A stretch of DNA of 64,000 nt from Rhodomicrobium sp. R_RK_3. Its GTDB lineage: Bacteria; Pseudomonadota; Alphaproteobacteria; Rhizobiales; Rhodomicrobiaceae. The position numbers were made by a program, and so were the translations under genes. Below the pieces are notes generated by a model. The model made no database searches and was not told the origin of the DNA. It saw only the letters and a list, made by a program, of their open reading frames with translations. The stretch's first letter is position 1. Each line of letters starts with the position of its first letter. Below, in pieces: positions 42,541-51,980 of this stretch. Location: positions 62,001 to 126,000 of the forward strand of contig NZ_MWLK01000013.1 in NCBI RefSeq assembly GCF_002198715.1, in the 5' to 3' direction.

Positions 42541-44349
42541 TCAGCGCTTCTCGCACCAGAGCTGGTACATGGCATCGAACAGACGCGGATGCTGCTCCTC
42601 GAAGGCCGCCCAGGCCGCCAGCGAGCCGGGATGCTTTTCGCCCGGGAACTGCTTATGGAACGCTGCCATGATCGGCCCCGGCAAGTTGAAGCCCCGGAAG
42701 ATCAGGCCGTTGGCGTCCAGGAACGCCTCGATCTCGGAGAGGAAGATCGGGCGCTCATGCTCGTGCAGCGCCAGATCGCGGAAATTGCTCAGCGTATAGA
42801 AATCATGCGAGGCGGTCAGCCCGCCCGCCGCGCCGGGGCGATCCATCAGTCCGGCGCGATAGGCCCGCGCGGCATCGTCGCCGCAGGCGGGGCCGGGATA
42901 GTCCGCTTCCGTGCGCAACTCGGTGATGTTACGGCGGGAGATCGCGCTGTAGAGCCCGGTCAGCATCAGGCCGCCCGGCTTGAGCAGGCCGAGCAACGCC
43001 TGCCAGCCCTTGAACGGCTCGTCCATATGGTGCAGCACGCCGACGGCTTCGATAATGTCGAACGGCCCGGCTTCGGGCGGAATGGCAAGCAGATCGGCCT
43101 GGGCAAAACGGATATTGCCGACGCCGAAGCTTTCGGCCTTCGCCTTGGCATAGGCAAGGCTTGCCCGGCTGAGATCGACGGCCAGCACGTCGGCCTGCGG
43201 CCCATAGCGCACCGCAACACCGAGCGCGTGCTTGCCTGTCCCCGCGCCCGCGATCAGCACCTTATATGGGCCCTCGAGTCGGGATAGCGTTTGCGGCGGC
43301 GCGTAGAGCGCCAGAATTTTCCGGGCGCTACCCTCGACCGGCATTTGCAGGCTGGTCCAGCGCGGATAGGGATGCGCCTCATATTGGCGGGCGACCTTGC
43401 GCGAGGTCGGATCGTCGATGGCGCCGAGCACCGGGATGCTTTCGGCCAGCTCGGTTTGCCGCGCGGCCTCGTCAAGGTAGCGCGCGAGCAGTTCGCCGAG
43501 ACCGCGCGGCCGCAGCGACCGGCAATCGCTGCTGGTCAGCGCATCGCCGATCAGCTCGTGCCGCGGCCGGTAGAGCAGGCCGAGCAGCAGCTTTCGCGCT
43601 TCGGTGGAGGCGCCGCCGCGCAAGGCGCTCCAATCGATGCCGAGCGCTGCGAGAGCGTCGCGCTCATTGTCCCCGGCCACAAAGACATGTTCATTGTCGA
43701 GACATTGCCCGATCAGCGCCAGGACGAAGCCGGTCAGCGCCTTGTCCTCGAAACGATCTGCCGGAACTTCGAGCAGCAGCACGCGGCGCAAAGCGGTCAG
43801 CAAGCGCTCGAGCCCTGGATCCCGGTTCGCGCCGCTGGTGAGCGCGGCAAGCAGCAGCGGATGGGCGAGGATCTTGTCGGTGCGGCGCAGGATCAGATCG
43901 CGCGCCGCATCCTCGGCGCCGCCCGCATCGGCCAGCGCGATGAATTCGCCGAGCGGTGAGGCCGCGCGCAGATGCGCGATAGCGGCGGCCGCGACGGCCT
44001 GCCGGTCAATCCGGTCGAAGGCAAAGGCCGCGAGCATCCCGTGCGGATCGAGCGCGCCGGGCGATTGCAGCACATAGCGCAGATTGAGCATGGCGAGACG
44101 CTGCGCCGGCTCGAACCAGGCCGGGCGCTGCCGCAGCGCCTGGGTCAGCAATTGCGCCGCCTCGTCGATATCGCCGATGCGCTCCTTGGCGCTCGCCAGA
44201 TTGAACAGCGCCACCGGATTTCGCGGCTCGGCCTTGACGGCCTTGGCGAAGGCCTCTGCGGCGAGATGCGGGCGTCCGGCGAGAAAGGCTTTTCTGCCCT
44301 CGCTCAAAAAATCCGGCGGTGACGGCTTGGCACGGCGGGTTGATTTCAT
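42541..44349 (-). CDS. TPR-containing SAM-dependent methyltransferase
   Basis: The 602-residue protein has N-terminal TPR repeats (about 15-90; FLAGRPHLAAEAFAKAVKAEPRNPVALFNLA and the following repeat), a helical middle region, and a class I methyltransferase domain (about 360-500). The latter has VLIAGAGTGKHALGVA as the SAM-binding glycine loop, VLAVDLSRASLAYAKAKA, and FDIIEAVGVLHHMDEPFKGW. The substrate is unknown; similar proteins are annotated only as TPR methyltransferases. The start has no clear ribosome-binding site. It shares the terminator at 42507 with the convergent DUF992 gene. Confidence 0.88.
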   Translation of the reverse strand: MKSTRRAKPSPPDFLSEGRKAFLAGRPHLAAEAFAKAVKAEPRNPVALFNLASAKERIGDIDEAAQLLTQALRQRPAWFEPAQRLAMLNLRYVLQSPGALDPHGMLAAFAFDRIDRQAVAAAAIAHLRAASPLGEFIALADAGGAEDAARDLILRRTDKILAHPLLLAALTSGANRDPGLERLLTALRRVLLLEVPADRFEDKALTGFVLALIGQCLDNEHVFVAGDNERDALAALGIDWSALRGGASTEARKLLLGLLYRPRHELIGDALTSSDCRSLRPRGLGELLARYLDEAARQTELAESIPVLGAIDDPTSRKVARQYEAHPYPRWTSLQMPVEGSARKILALYAPPQTLSRLEGPYKVLIAGAGTGKHALGVAVRYGPQADVLAVDLSRASLAYAKAKAESFGVGNIRFAQADLLAIPPEAGPFDIIEAVGVLHHMDEPFKGWQALLGLLKPGGLMLTGLYSAISRRNITELRTEADYPGPACGDDAARAYRAGLMDRPGAAGGLTASHDFYTLSNFRDLALHEHERPIFLSEIEAFLDANGLIFRGFNLPGPIMAAFHKQFPGEKHPGSLAAWAAFEEQHPRLFDAMYQLWCEKR

Positions 44350-44441
44350 GGCCGATGCCTAGGACGGATTTCGCCCGAAGGCCACCGAAAACCGCCCCAG
44401 GTTTTTCGCCCGCACATCATTTTTGCGCCGATGGCGCCAAG

Positions 44442-44999
44442 TCAGCAGCCCGGCGGGGTGTCCGCGCCGCGTCCAGGCTTGAAATTGTCCTCGATGGTTT
44501 CGATCAGCCCTTCATAGAATGGCTTTTCCGAGGTCGGGAAGGTGACGCTGAGCACGTTGATGACCTTGCCCGAGCAGGAGAACATCACCTTCTGATAATA
44601 GATGTTGTCGCCGCGAAAGCCCGACAGCACGAACCAGCTTTGCGCGGTCGGGCTGTAGTCCATCTTGTCGTAGCCACCGAACTCTTCGAGGATGATCTTG
44701 CGGTATTCGCGCGGGGAAAAATTCTCGGTATTCAGAGTGCCGTAGACGACGATCTTGGCGCGCCCGTCCGGGGTCGCAAAACTCTGGCCGCCGCCATTGG
44801 CGGGCAACTCCCCCGGCTCGAACAGCGCGGTCGGGTAGTAGAGGCTATAGCCGAAGCGCGCGTTCTGGTAGGTGTTCCAGCGCTCCTGCTCCGCCGGCTT
44901 GTGCTTCGTTGCGGCGATCGCCGCGACGCCTGGCAAAAGGAGAATGGCGGCGAGCAGGAGAAACCCCCGCCGCCGCCCCGAATTGGGTCGTGTCCGCAT
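44442..44999 (-). CDS. Hypothetical secreted protein
   Basis: The 185-residue product has a basic N-terminus (MRTRPNSGRRR), a hydrophobic signal core (GFLLLAAILLLPGVAAIAA), and a mature part opening RWNTYQNARFGYSLYYPTALFEPG. That phrase is shared by a group of periplasmic proteins of unknown function that resemble the PsbP/DUF1795-like fold. The rest (YRKIILEEFGGYDKMDYSPTAQSWFVLSGFRGDNIYYQKVMF) fits the same fold. There are two cysteines (SCSG, PPGC end). GAGGGCTC precedes the start. Function is unknown. Confidence 0.82.
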   Translation of the reverse strand: MRTRPNSGRRRGFLLLAAILLLPGVAAIAATKHKPAEQERWNTYQNARFGYSLYYPTALFEPGELPANGGGQSFATPDGRAKIVVYGTLNTENFSPREYRKIILEEFGGYDKMDYSPTAQSWFVLSGFRGDNIYYQKVMFSCSGKVINVLSVTFPTSEKPFYEGLIETIEDNFKPGRGADTPPGC

Positions 45000-45129
45000 G
45001 ATCGAGCCCTCAAAATCATGTTCCGCATCTAGCCGGCATTATCCGCCGGTTTCGCACCACAGGTGAATCAAACCTGCGTCAGGGCATGAAGTTCGGGCAA
45101 GCGGCCCCTCAATTGTCCAAAGACGTACG

Positions 45130-46065
45130 TCACCGCTCCAGCGGAAAGCGCTTGAAGAATTTCCAGCTCACATCCGCTGCTGAAATATCCTGGTTAGCCG
45201 GCCCCAGCACCGAGCGCAGGAACGGCCGGTTGCCGAGCTTGGCGCCGGGCGGCAGGTGGCCGCCGCCTTCGACCGTCAGCAACACCACCGGCGCACCCGA
45301 TTTGCAGTCGCCATATTGCGTCGCCATCACCGTCGAGCCGTCACGCGCATCGCGGTCCGGCAGCGGCTTGACCTCGGCCTCGCGCGCGCAGGCATTGCGG
45401 CGGCGCCAGAACTCCACCGTCTCCGGCGTCGACAGCACCTCGCCCTTATTGATGAAATTGCCGACATCGCCGCCATCCCACGGCACGACGCTGTCATTCG
45501 TCGAATTGATGACCAGGAACGGCGCGCCGCCGCCCTTGCATTCCTCCGACACCTTCGCCGGCAGATTGGCGATGACGGCGGAATAGGCGGCAAAGATCCC
45601 CGGCGCCTCGCAAGCGACCCGGTAGGTCATCATGCCGCCATTGGAGATGCCGACCAGATAGAGGCGCCGCGGATCGGCGATGCCCTTGCGCACGAGGTAA
45701 TCGGCGAGATTGCGCATGAAGCGGACGTCGTCCGGGCCGTCGCTGTCGCTGCGGCCGTCATTCCATTTGCGGAACACGCCGTCCGGATAGACGGCGGCGA
45801 AGCGCCCGCGCTCGGCGATCTCCTCCAGGCCGAAGATCTTGCGCATCGATTTGCCGCTCATCAGCCCGCCATGCAGGGCGACAACGGTCGGCAGGCGCTC
45901 GCCCGGGCGCGTATCGTCGGGCAGCACGATGCGGAAGGTGCGCTCCCGGCCGCCGCTTTCGATGCTGGCGTCCAGAATCTCGGCATGGGCTGTTGACGCG
46001 GGCGCGCAAAACAGCGAAAGGCTGAGGGCAAAACCAATAAGGCTTTGCAAGAGTTTAGCGTTCAT
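45130..46065 (-). CDS. LpqC/PHB-depolymerase-like secreted esterase
   Basis: The 311-residue protein has a signal peptide (LLQSLIGFALSLSLFCAPASTAHA) and an alpha/beta hydrolase fold of the LpqC / esterase PHB depolymerase group. Motifs are VVALHGGLMSGKSM (oxyanion), LVGISNGGMMTYRVACEAP (nucleophile Ser), NSTNDSVVPWDGG (acid) and EGGGHLPPG (His), so the triad is complete. It could hydrolyse polyhydroxyalkanoate oligomers, feruloyl or acetyl esters outside the cytoplasm. Two ATGs are close: 46074 abuts a G-run, and 46065 has that G-run at usable spacing, so I prefer 46065. The frame extends further upstream without support. It is divergent from sdhC. Confidence 0.88.
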   Translation of the reverse strand: MNAKLLQSLIGFALSLSLFCAPASTAHAEILDASIESGGRERTFRIVLPDDTRPGERLPTVVALHGGLMSGKSMRKIFGLEEIAERGRFAAVYPDGVFRKWNDGRSDSDGPDDVRFMRNLADYLVRKGIADPRRLYLVGISNGGMMTYRVACEAPGIFAAYSAVIANLPAKVSEECKGGGAPFLVINSTNDSVVPWDGGDVGNFINKGEVLSTPETVEFWRRRNACAREAEVKPLPDRDARDGSTVMATQYGDCKSGAPVVLLTVEGGGHLPPGAKLGNRPFLRSVLGPANQDISAADVSWKFFKRFPLER

Positions 46066-46246
46066 TCTAACCATCCCCCCTAAACGTGCCTGGCTCAGCG
46101 CCTGCTGAGATCCATACGGCGCGGCAGCCATCCTTCCGGCGGGTCCGGCCCCTCCCGGAATGCATGGCATTTCACGACATTGTCCCGTTGCGGCCATTGC
46201 TGCGGCGCGGTAAAACGGCGGCACGATTGCACAGGAGCGATAAAAC

Positions 46247-46657
46247 ATGGGGAAAGCCGAGGCGCAACCGGCGCGGCCCTTATCACCGCATCTCACGATC
46301 TTCCGCCCCTACATCAATATGATGATGTCGATCCTGCACCGGATCACCGGCGCGGCGAATTATTTCGGCACCCTGCTCCTTGCGGCCTGGCTCACCGCCA
46401 CCGCCAGCGGCCCGGACGGCTTCATGGCGGCCAACGCCGTCACCGCCTCGCCCATCGGCCTCATCATTTTGTTCCTCTATAGCTGGTCGCTCATCCATCA
46501 CGGGCTCGGCGGCATCCGGCATTTCATCTGGGATACCGGCCGCGGCTTCGAGCTGCCGACCATCCGGCTGATGTCCTGGGCGACGCTTGCCGGTTCCGTG
46601 ACCATCACGCTCATCATCTGGTTCATCGGCCTGACGAAATGGGGAGCCTTCTCATGA
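46247..46657 (+). CDS. sdhC: Succinate dehydrogenase cytochrome b556 subunit
   Basis: The 136-residue membrane anchor has three transmembrane helices. It shows the SdhC signatures [26 protein letters not shown] (quinone site Ser/Arg region) and [18 protein letters not shown], whose histidines include the haem b ligand. It anchors the SdhAB catalytic dimer and passes electrons to ubiquinone. AGGAGC precedes the start. The stop overlaps the sdhD start (ATGA), and the order sdhC-sdhD-sdhA is conserved. sdhB is not next but 4.5 kb downstream. Confidence 0.96.
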   Translation: MGKAEAQPARPLSPHLTIFRPYINMMMSILHRITGAANYFGTLLLAAWLTATASGPDGFMAANAVTASPIGLIILFLYSWSLIHHGLGGIRHFIWDTGRGFELPTIRLMSWATLAGSVTITLIIWFIGLTKWGAFS

Positions 46658-47037
46658 ACCGCTACGGCACTCCGCTCAAGCGCGTGCGGGGCCTCGGCTC
46701 GGCCCAGGCCGGCACGGAACATTTTTGGGGACAGCGCCTGTCGGCCGTCGCCAATCTCTTCCTGGTGACATTCCTCATCTATTCGGTGATCCAACTCGCG
46801 GGCGAGCCGCTCGACGTGGTGCGCGCCTATTTCCGCTCGCCGGTCGTCGCCCTGCTCGCCGCCCTGTTCGCCTTTTCCTCCGCCTACCACATGCGGCTCG
46901 GGATGCAGGTCATCATCGAGGACTATGTGCATGCGAACACACCGAAATTCATCCTGCTGATCCTGAACACCTTTTTTGCGGCGGCGGTCGCTCTTACCTC
47001 TGTGATAGCGATCATAAAGCTGAGCCTGGGAGCTTGA
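46654..47037 (+). CDS. sdhD: Succinate dehydrogenase membrane anchor subunit
   Basis: The 127-residue protein has three membrane helices. It contains the SdhD features [18 protein letters not shown] near the N-terminus and [19 protein letters not shown], with the haem-ligand His and the quinone-site Tyr. I chose the ATG at 46654 because it overlaps the sdhC stop in the usual coupled manner; the longer frame from 46639 is inside sdhC. It is followed after two bases by sdhA. Confidence 0.95.
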   Translation: MNRYGTPLKRVRGLGSAQAGTEHFWGQRLSAVANLFLVTFLIYSVIQLAGEPLDVVRAYFRSPVVALLAALFAFSSAYHMRLGMQVIIEDYVHANTPKFILLILNTFFAAAVALTSVIAIIKLSLGA

Positions 47038-47039
47038 AG

Positions 47040-48881
47040 ATGGCCGAAAACGGCAAGGCAAATGGCGTCGGCGCCCCGAAGACCAATGGCCGCGCCTACC
47101 CCTTCATCGATCACACTTTCGACGTCGTCGTGGTCGGCGCGGGCGGCGCGGGATTGCGCGCGACGCTCGGCTGCGCCGAGGCCGGGCTGAAGACCGCCTG
47201 CATCACTAAGGTGTTTCCGACCCGCTCGCATACGGTCGCCGCGCAGGGCGGCATCGCGGCCTCGCTCGGCAATATGGGGCCGGACGACTGGCGCTGGCAC
47301 ATGTACGACACGGTGAAGGGCTCCGACTGGCTCGGCGACCAGGACGCCATCGAATATCTCTGCCGCAACGCGCCCGCCGCCGTCTACGAGCTGGAGCATT
47401 ATGGCATGCCCTTCTCGCGCACCGAGGAGGGGAAGATCTACCAGCGCCCCTTCGGCGGCATGACCACCGATTTCGGCGAAGGCCCGCCCGCGCAGCGCAC
47501 CTGCGCCGCCGCCGACCGCACCGGCCACGCCATGCTGCATACGCTCTACGGCCAGTCGCTGCGCTATTCAGCCGAGTTCTTCATCGAATATTTCGCGCTC
47601 GACCTGATCATGGACGATGAAGGCGCCTGCCGCGGCGTCGTCGCCATGTGCATCGAGGACGGCTCCATCCACCGCTTCCGGGCGCGCAAGACGATCCTTG
47701 CGACGGGCGGTTATGGCCGCACCTATTTCTCCTGCACCTCCGCCCACACCTGCACCGGCGACGGCAACGCCATGGTGCTACGCGCCGGATTGCCGCTTCA
47801 GGACATGGAGTTCGTGCAGTTCCACCCGACCGGCATTTACGGCGCGGGCGTGCTCATCACCGAGGGCGCGCGCGGCGAAGGCGGCTACCTCACCAATTCC
47901 GAGGGCGAGCGCTTCATGGAGCGCTACGCCCCGCACGCCAAGGACCTCGCCTCACGCGACGTCGTCTCGCGCTCGATGACCATCGAAATCCGCGAAGGCC
48001 GCGGCGTCGGCCCGGACCGCGACCACATCTATCTGCATCTGGACCATCTCGACCCGAAAATCCTGGCCGAGCGCCTGCCCGGCATCACCGAGAGCGCGCA
48101 GATTTTCGCCGGCGTCGATCTGCGCCGCCAGCCGATCCCGGTGCTGCCGACCGTGCATTACAACATGGGCGGCATCCCCACCAACTATCACGGCGAAATG
48201 GTCATGCCGCAGCACGGCGACCCGGATGCGCTCGTCCCCGGCCTGATGGCGATCGGCGAGGCGTCCTGCGCCTCGGTGCATGGCGCCAACCGGCTCGGCT
48301 CCAATTCGCTGATCGACCTCGTGGTGTTCGGACGCGCCGCCGCCCTGCGCTGCGCCGAGAGCATCGAGACCGGCACCACGCAATCGCCGCTCCCGGCCGG
48401 CGCGGGGGATGCCGCCGTTGCCCGCCTCGACCGCTTCCGCTTCGCCGATGGCGGCACACCGACCGCCGCGCTGCGCCTGCAGATGCAGAAGGTGATGCAG
48501 TCCAATTGCGCGGTGTTCCGCACGGCCGAAGTGCTGGAGGAAGGCGCCGAGCGCATCCAGGAAATCTGGAGCGGCGTCGACGACATCAAGGTCACCGACC
48601 GCTCGCTGGTGTGGAACTCCGACCTCGTCGAGACGCTGGAGTTCGACAATCTGATTGCGCAGGCTGCGGTGACGGTCGCCGGGGCCGTCGCCCGGCAAGA
48701 GAGCCGCGGCGCCCACGCCCGCGAGGATTTCCCCAACCGCAACGACGCCGAATGGATGAAGCACACGCTGTCCTGGGCGAATGACAAGACGCGCGAGGTG
48801 CGCCTGGACTACCGGCCGGTACACACCCGCACGCTGACGAACGAGGTGAAGTATATCGAGCCTAAGGCGCGAGTGTATTGA
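47040..48881 (+). CDS. sdhA: Succinate dehydrogenase flavoprotein subunit
   Basis: SdhA oxidises succinate to fumarate in the TCA cycle and respiratory complex II. The 613-residue protein has [16 protein letters not shown] (FAD motif), covalent FAD-binding His64 in [18 protein letters not shown], the substrate-site [19 protein letters not shown] and [11 protein letters not shown], plus [21 protein letters not shown] Lys/Asn/Gly-rich extension precedes the FAD domain, as in other alphaproteobacteria. The start is at 47040, two bases after the sdhD stop. sdhB is separated from it by four genes. Confidence 0.98.
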   Translation: MAENGKANGVGAPKTNGRAYPFIDHTFDVVVVGAGGAGLRATLGCAEAGLKTACITKVFPTRSHTVAAQGGIAASLGNMGPDDWRWHMYDTVKGSDWLGDQDAIEYLCRNAPAAVYELEHYGMPFSRTEEGKIYQRPFGGMTTDFGEGPPAQRTCAAADRTGHAMLHTLYGQSLRYSAEFFIEYFALDLIMDDEGACRGVVAMCIEDGSIHRFRARKTILATGGYGRTYFSCTSAHTCTGDGNAMVLRAGLPLQDMEFVQFHPTGIYGAGVLITEGARGEGGYLTNSEGERFMERYAPHAKDLASRDVVSRSMTIEIREGRGVGPDRDHIYLHLDHLDPKILAERLPGITESAQIFAGVDLRRQPIPVLPTVHYNMGGIPTNYHGEMVMPQHGDPDALVPGLMAIGEASCASVHGANRLGSNSLIDLVVFGRAAALRCAESIETGTTQSPLPAGAGDAAVARLDRFRFADGGTPTAALRLQMQKVMQSNCAVFRTAEVLEEGAERIQEIWSGVDDIKVTDRSLVWNSDLVETLEFDNLIAQAAVTVAGAVARQESRGAHAREDFPNRNDAEWMKHTLSWANDKTREVRLDYRPVHTRTLTNEVKYIEPKARVY

Positions 48882-48929
48882 GCGCGGAGTAGCGGTGAGG
48901 ATGAGAGGGCAATGTCCGCCGATAGGTTT

Positions 48930-49065
48930 GTACCCCCTCACCCCTTGCCCTCTCCCAATGGGAGAGGAAGTTCCGCTGCGCCCCGGATTGAACGCCTCGC
49001 GCTACTTCACCTCTCCCCCGGAGAGAGGTCGGCGCGAGGCCCCGGGTGAGGGGGTAATGCCTCTC
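48930..49065. repeat. Palindromic intergenic repeat, family B copy 2
   Basis: CCCCCTCACCCCTTGCCCTCTCCCA at the left is answered by GAGAGGTCGGCGCGAGG and CGGGTGAGGGGG on the right. It shares GAGAGGTCGGCGCG and GGGTGAGGGGGTAATGCCT with the gltB-gltD copy. It occupies the gap after sdhA together with the family C element at 49110-49220. The 368-bp gap to the SRPBCC gene holds no protein gene that I can support. Confidence 0.75.
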
Positions 49066-49109
49066 GGCGGGCCACGAACCTTACCTCCCCGCCAATTCGA
49101 AGCCTCTCA

Positions 49110-49220
49110 TCCGTCGCCCCGGCCGTCAGAGCCGGGGCCCACTCGCTTCACCTTTTGCCGCAGCACGCGCGGATCGATGATTGGGTCCCGGCTCACCGCT
49201 GCGCGGCGTCCGGGACGACG
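49110..49220 (-). repeat. Dispersed palindromic intergenic element, family C copy 3 (inverted)
   Basis: Reverse-complement orientation relative to the copies at 21432 and 33829. The left end TCCGTCGCCCCGGCCGTCAG matches the complement of their right ends, and the right end CCGGGACGACG the complement of their left ends. The centre GGATCGATGATTGGGTCCCGG aligns with copy 2. It abuts the end of the SRPBCC gene. Confidence 0.78.
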
Positions 49221-49249
49221 AGAGGAGAGTCCGGGCGAAGGGAAGCCGA

Positions 49250-49738
49250 CTATTTCTTCGCCTTGGCCTGCTTCCGGATCTCGGCCAGCCCGTCCTTGAA
49301 AATCCCCTCGATCACCTTCTTGGCGTCGGCCTCGCTCGCGCCCTTCGGGTCGAACTTGGCCGACCACACCACATTCACCTCGTCCTCGTCGTCATCGTCG
49401 GGCAGGACGGCCAGCGTCGCTGTGTAGTTCGCGACCGGCAGAGGGCTCTCGTCGATGGTGTAGCTGTAGCTGAGCGGCTCGCTCTTGATCAGCGTCTCCT
49501 TGATGACGCCGCCATCCTTGGTGGTCAACGTGCGGATCTTCTTGCCGCCCGCGCTCGACTCCTCGCATTTGGCGATCGGCGGGAGCCAGTCGGCGATGGC
49601 GCACCAGCCGCCGATCTTGGCCCAGACGGCCGCTTTCTCGCCCCGGATTTCGACCTTGCGCCTGACCTCGGCGGCATTCGCCGCCGCCGTGAAGGCAAAG
49701 CTGACGGCCAGAGCACTCGCAATAAAGCGATAAGACAT
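49250..49738 (-). CDS. SRPBCC-family secreted protein
   Basis: The 162-residue protein has a signal peptide (MSYRFIASALAVSFAFTAAANA) and a START/polyketide-cyclase-like (SRPBCC) fold. The segment EIRGEKAAVWAKIGGWCAIADWLPPI is typical of the first helix-turn of such proteins, and the beta-strands end in a C-terminal helix KKVIEGIFKDGLAEIRKQAKAKK. It probably binds a hydrophobic ligand in the periplasm; the ligand is unknown. AGGGAG precedes the start. It lies between sdhA and sdhB, on the opposite strand, and has no visible link to them. Confidence 0.85.
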   Translation of the reverse strand: MSYRFIASALAVSFAFTAAANAAEVRRKVEIRGEKAAVWAKIGGWCAIADWLPPIAKCEESSAGGKKIRTLTTKDGGVIKETLIKSEPLSYSYTIDESPLPVANYTATLAVLPDDDDEDEVNVVWSAKFDPKGASEADAKKVIEGIFKDGLAEIRKQAKAKK

Positions 49739-49822
49739 TGTTCCGCTCCCTAAAACTGTTCTTCTTGCTAAGGTTCGCGATCTTAGCAGAGGACACAGCG
49801 CAGAGTCAGGACAATGGACCTT

Positions 49823-51031
49823 TTACGCGGAGGCAACTTGCGCTGAGGGGACAGCCGGCTGCCGCTCCACCAGATAGAGCCAGACCGCCGAGGCCGTCAG
49901 GAACACCGCGAACACCGCGAGCACCACGAACAGCTCCGCAAAGCCGGCATAGGTCTTGTGGAAATAGGACACGGCCGGGATGGCCGCCGCGACGGCGGCG
50001 AAGCTGAACGTGTAGCGCACCGAATAGACGCGGGTGCGCAATTCCGGCACGGTGTAGCGCGCGACCATCACCTCGTTGATCGGCACGAGGCCGAACACCA
50101 CGAACATCATCGGCAGCGCGAACAAAAGAGTCGGGATGCCGCCGATCAGGCCGGTCAGCAAGAGGAACGGCGTCTGCAGCAGCCCGACCCAGAGGAAGAT
50201 GCGGGCGAGCGAATAGCGGTCGAGCAGCGAGCCGATCAGGATCTGCGCCAGGGCGGCGAGGGAATAGACGACGAAGACGAACAGGCCGATGCCGGAAACC
50301 GTGGTGGTCAGGTCGGCAAGCCGTTCCTCGAACAGTTTTGGCATGACGACCGTCGTCGCGCTGAAGATGAAGCCGCCGAATGCGGTCGAGATCATGATGA
50401 TGGCGAAGACGCGCACCATCTCCGCCCGCGTGACGTTCCGCGCCATGCCCGACCGCGCCGAGGAGCGCAACGGGCCGGGATCGGGGACGAGCGCCCAGAA
50501 GGCGATGCCCATGGCGATGCCGGCAAGGCCGGGAATGATGAAGGCTGCGCGCCAGGAAATCAGGTCGGTCAGCACGCCGGTCAGCAGCGCCGCCGAGGCG
50601 ATGCCCATATTTCCGCACAGCCCGTTCAGGCCCATGATCCGGCCGAGGCGCGCGGCGTCGATGGTCGAGAGCATGGAATTGCCGATCGGATGGTAGATCG
50701 CGGCGAAGACGCCTACCACGGTCAGCGCGATGCCGATCTGCAAGGGCGTTTGCGCGAGGCCCGTCAGCACGCAGCCCGCGCCGACGCCGATGAAGAACAG
50801 CGTAATCAGCTTGTGGCCGCTCACCCGCTTGCCGATCCAGCCGAACGGCATCGAGAACACGCCGAAGGCGACGAAGCCGCCGATGGAATAGGGCAGCAAT
50901 TCCGAGAACGGCCGGTTGAGCGACACCGACAGCGCCAGCACGGCTGCCGGATAGATCAGCATGACGAAATGATCGAGCCCATGCCCGAAATTGAGAAAGG
51001 CGATCAGCCGTGAAGAATCCTTACCGTCCAT
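49823..51031 (-). CDS. MFS transporter
   Basis: The 402-residue protein has twelve hydrophobic segments and major-facilitator motifs, including the loop 2-3 region FSMPFGWIGKRVSGHK and GAIYHPIGNSML-like YHPIGNSMLS. The latter recalls the fosmidomycin-resistance/NimT type of efflux carrier. The start MDGKDSSRLIAF at 51031 matches the first membrane helix; the frame runs further upstream into the divergent regulator's region. The adjacent divergent AraC regulator suggests a regulator-transporter pair, as in nimR-nimT, which exports nitroimidazoles. The substrate here is not known. Confidence 0.88.
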   Translation of the reverse strand: MDGKDSSRLIAFLNFGHGLDHFVMLIYPAAVLALSVSLNRPFSELLPYSIGGFVAFGVFSMPFGWIGKRVSGHKLITLFFIGVGAGCVLTGLAQTPLQIGIALTVVGVFAAIYHPIGNSMLSTIDAARLGRIMGLNGLCGNMGIASAALLTGVLTDLISWRAAFIIPGLAGIAMGIAFWALVPDPGPLRSSARSGMARNVTRAEMVRVFAIIMISTAFGGFIFSATTVVMPKLFEERLADLTTTVSGIGLFVFVVYSLAALAQILIGSLLDRYSLARIFLWVGLLQTPFLLLTGLIGGIPTLLFALPMMFVVFGLVPINEVMVARYTVPELRTRVYSVRYTFSFAAVAAAIPAVSYFHKTYAGFAELFVVLAVFAVFLTASAVWLYLVERQPAVPSAQVASA

Positions 51032-51137
51032 GCTCTCGCGTCCCGCTGCTGAAATGGGCGCCGATTGCGCCCGTAAATTCATCATACATACGGCGCTCAT
51101 GGCTTGCCCGCGCCGCCAGGACAGCTATCATTGCGAT

Positions 51138-51926
51138 ATGGACATCGCGCCGCGCCGCAAGAGCACCAATTCGGCGGATTACCAGGACACGCCCCAGCCG
51201 GCCTCTGCCCTGGCGGTCGACTATCCCAACGGCTACCATTCGCTGCCGCATTATCACCGCCGGGCGCAGCTCCTCTTCGCCATCACCGGCATCATGACCA
51301 TCAGCACCGGCCAGGGAAGCTGGGTGGTGCCGCCGAGCCGGGCCTTGTGGATTCCGCCCGGCGTCGATCATTGGTTCCGCGCCTCCGGGGCTGTGCGCAT
51401 TCGCACCCTCTATGTCGAGCCCTCCGCGGCCGACGCCGCCGGGCTTCCCAATCGCTGCGAGGCGGTCGCCGTCTCCCCGCTCTTGCGCGAATTGCTGATC
51501 CGGGCGGTGGAAATCCCTAATGATTATGAGTGGGACGGGCCGGACGGCTTCGTCATGCGCCTGATCCTCAGCGAGATCCGGCTGCGCCCTGCCCTGCCCC
51601 TCAACCTGCCGATGCCGTCCGACGAGCGCGCGCGCAAAGCCTGCGCCGCCGTGCTCTCCGACCTCGCCCATGACGCGCCGCTGGAGAGCGCCGCCCGCGC
51701 CGCTGGTCTGAGCGGGCGCAGCCTCAACCGACTGCTGAAATCCGAAACCGGCCTCAGCTTCGGCCGCTGGCAGCGCCGGGCGCGGCTGCTCGGCGCGCTG
51801 GAACGGCTTGCCGAGGGCGCCTCCGTCCTCGCCGTCGCCCTCGACCTCGGCTATGACAGTCCGAGCGCCTTCACCGCCATGTTCCGCCGCGAACTCGGCA
51901 TGGTGCCGAGCCGCTATTTCAGGTGA
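51138..51926 (+). CDS. AraC-family regulator, cupin-HTH type
   Basis: The 262-residue protein has a cupin-like N-terminal sensing domain (about 30-110, YHSLPHYHRRAQLLFAITGIMTI and WVVPPSRALWIPPGVDHWFRA) and a C-terminal AraC DNA-binding domain (about 165-262, AARAAGLSGRSLNRLLKSETGLSFGRW and ALDLGYDSPSAFTAMFRRELGMVPSRYF). It is divergent from the MFS transporter gene and is likely its regulator. The start is uncertain: I chose the ATG at 51138; one at 51099 is the alternative, and neither has a strong ribosome-binding site. The organisation resembles NimR/YeaM. Confidence 0.88.
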   Translation: MDIAPRRKSTNSADYQDTPQPASALAVDYPNGYHSLPHYHRRAQLLFAITGIMTISTGQGSWVVPPSRALWIPPGVDHWFRASGAVRIRTLYVEPSAADAAGLPNRCEAVAVSPLLRELLIRAVEIPNDYEWDGPDGFVMRLILSEIRLRPALPLNLPMPSDERARKACAAVLSDLAHDAPLESAARAAGLSGRSLNRLLKSETGLSFGRWQRRARLLGALERLAEGASVLAVALDLGYDSPSAFTAMFRRELGMVPSRYFR

Positions 51927-51980
51927 CGTTCAACCAGCCAGCCCTACCCTGCCGCCATCGCCGCCAACTCCGGACCCGCC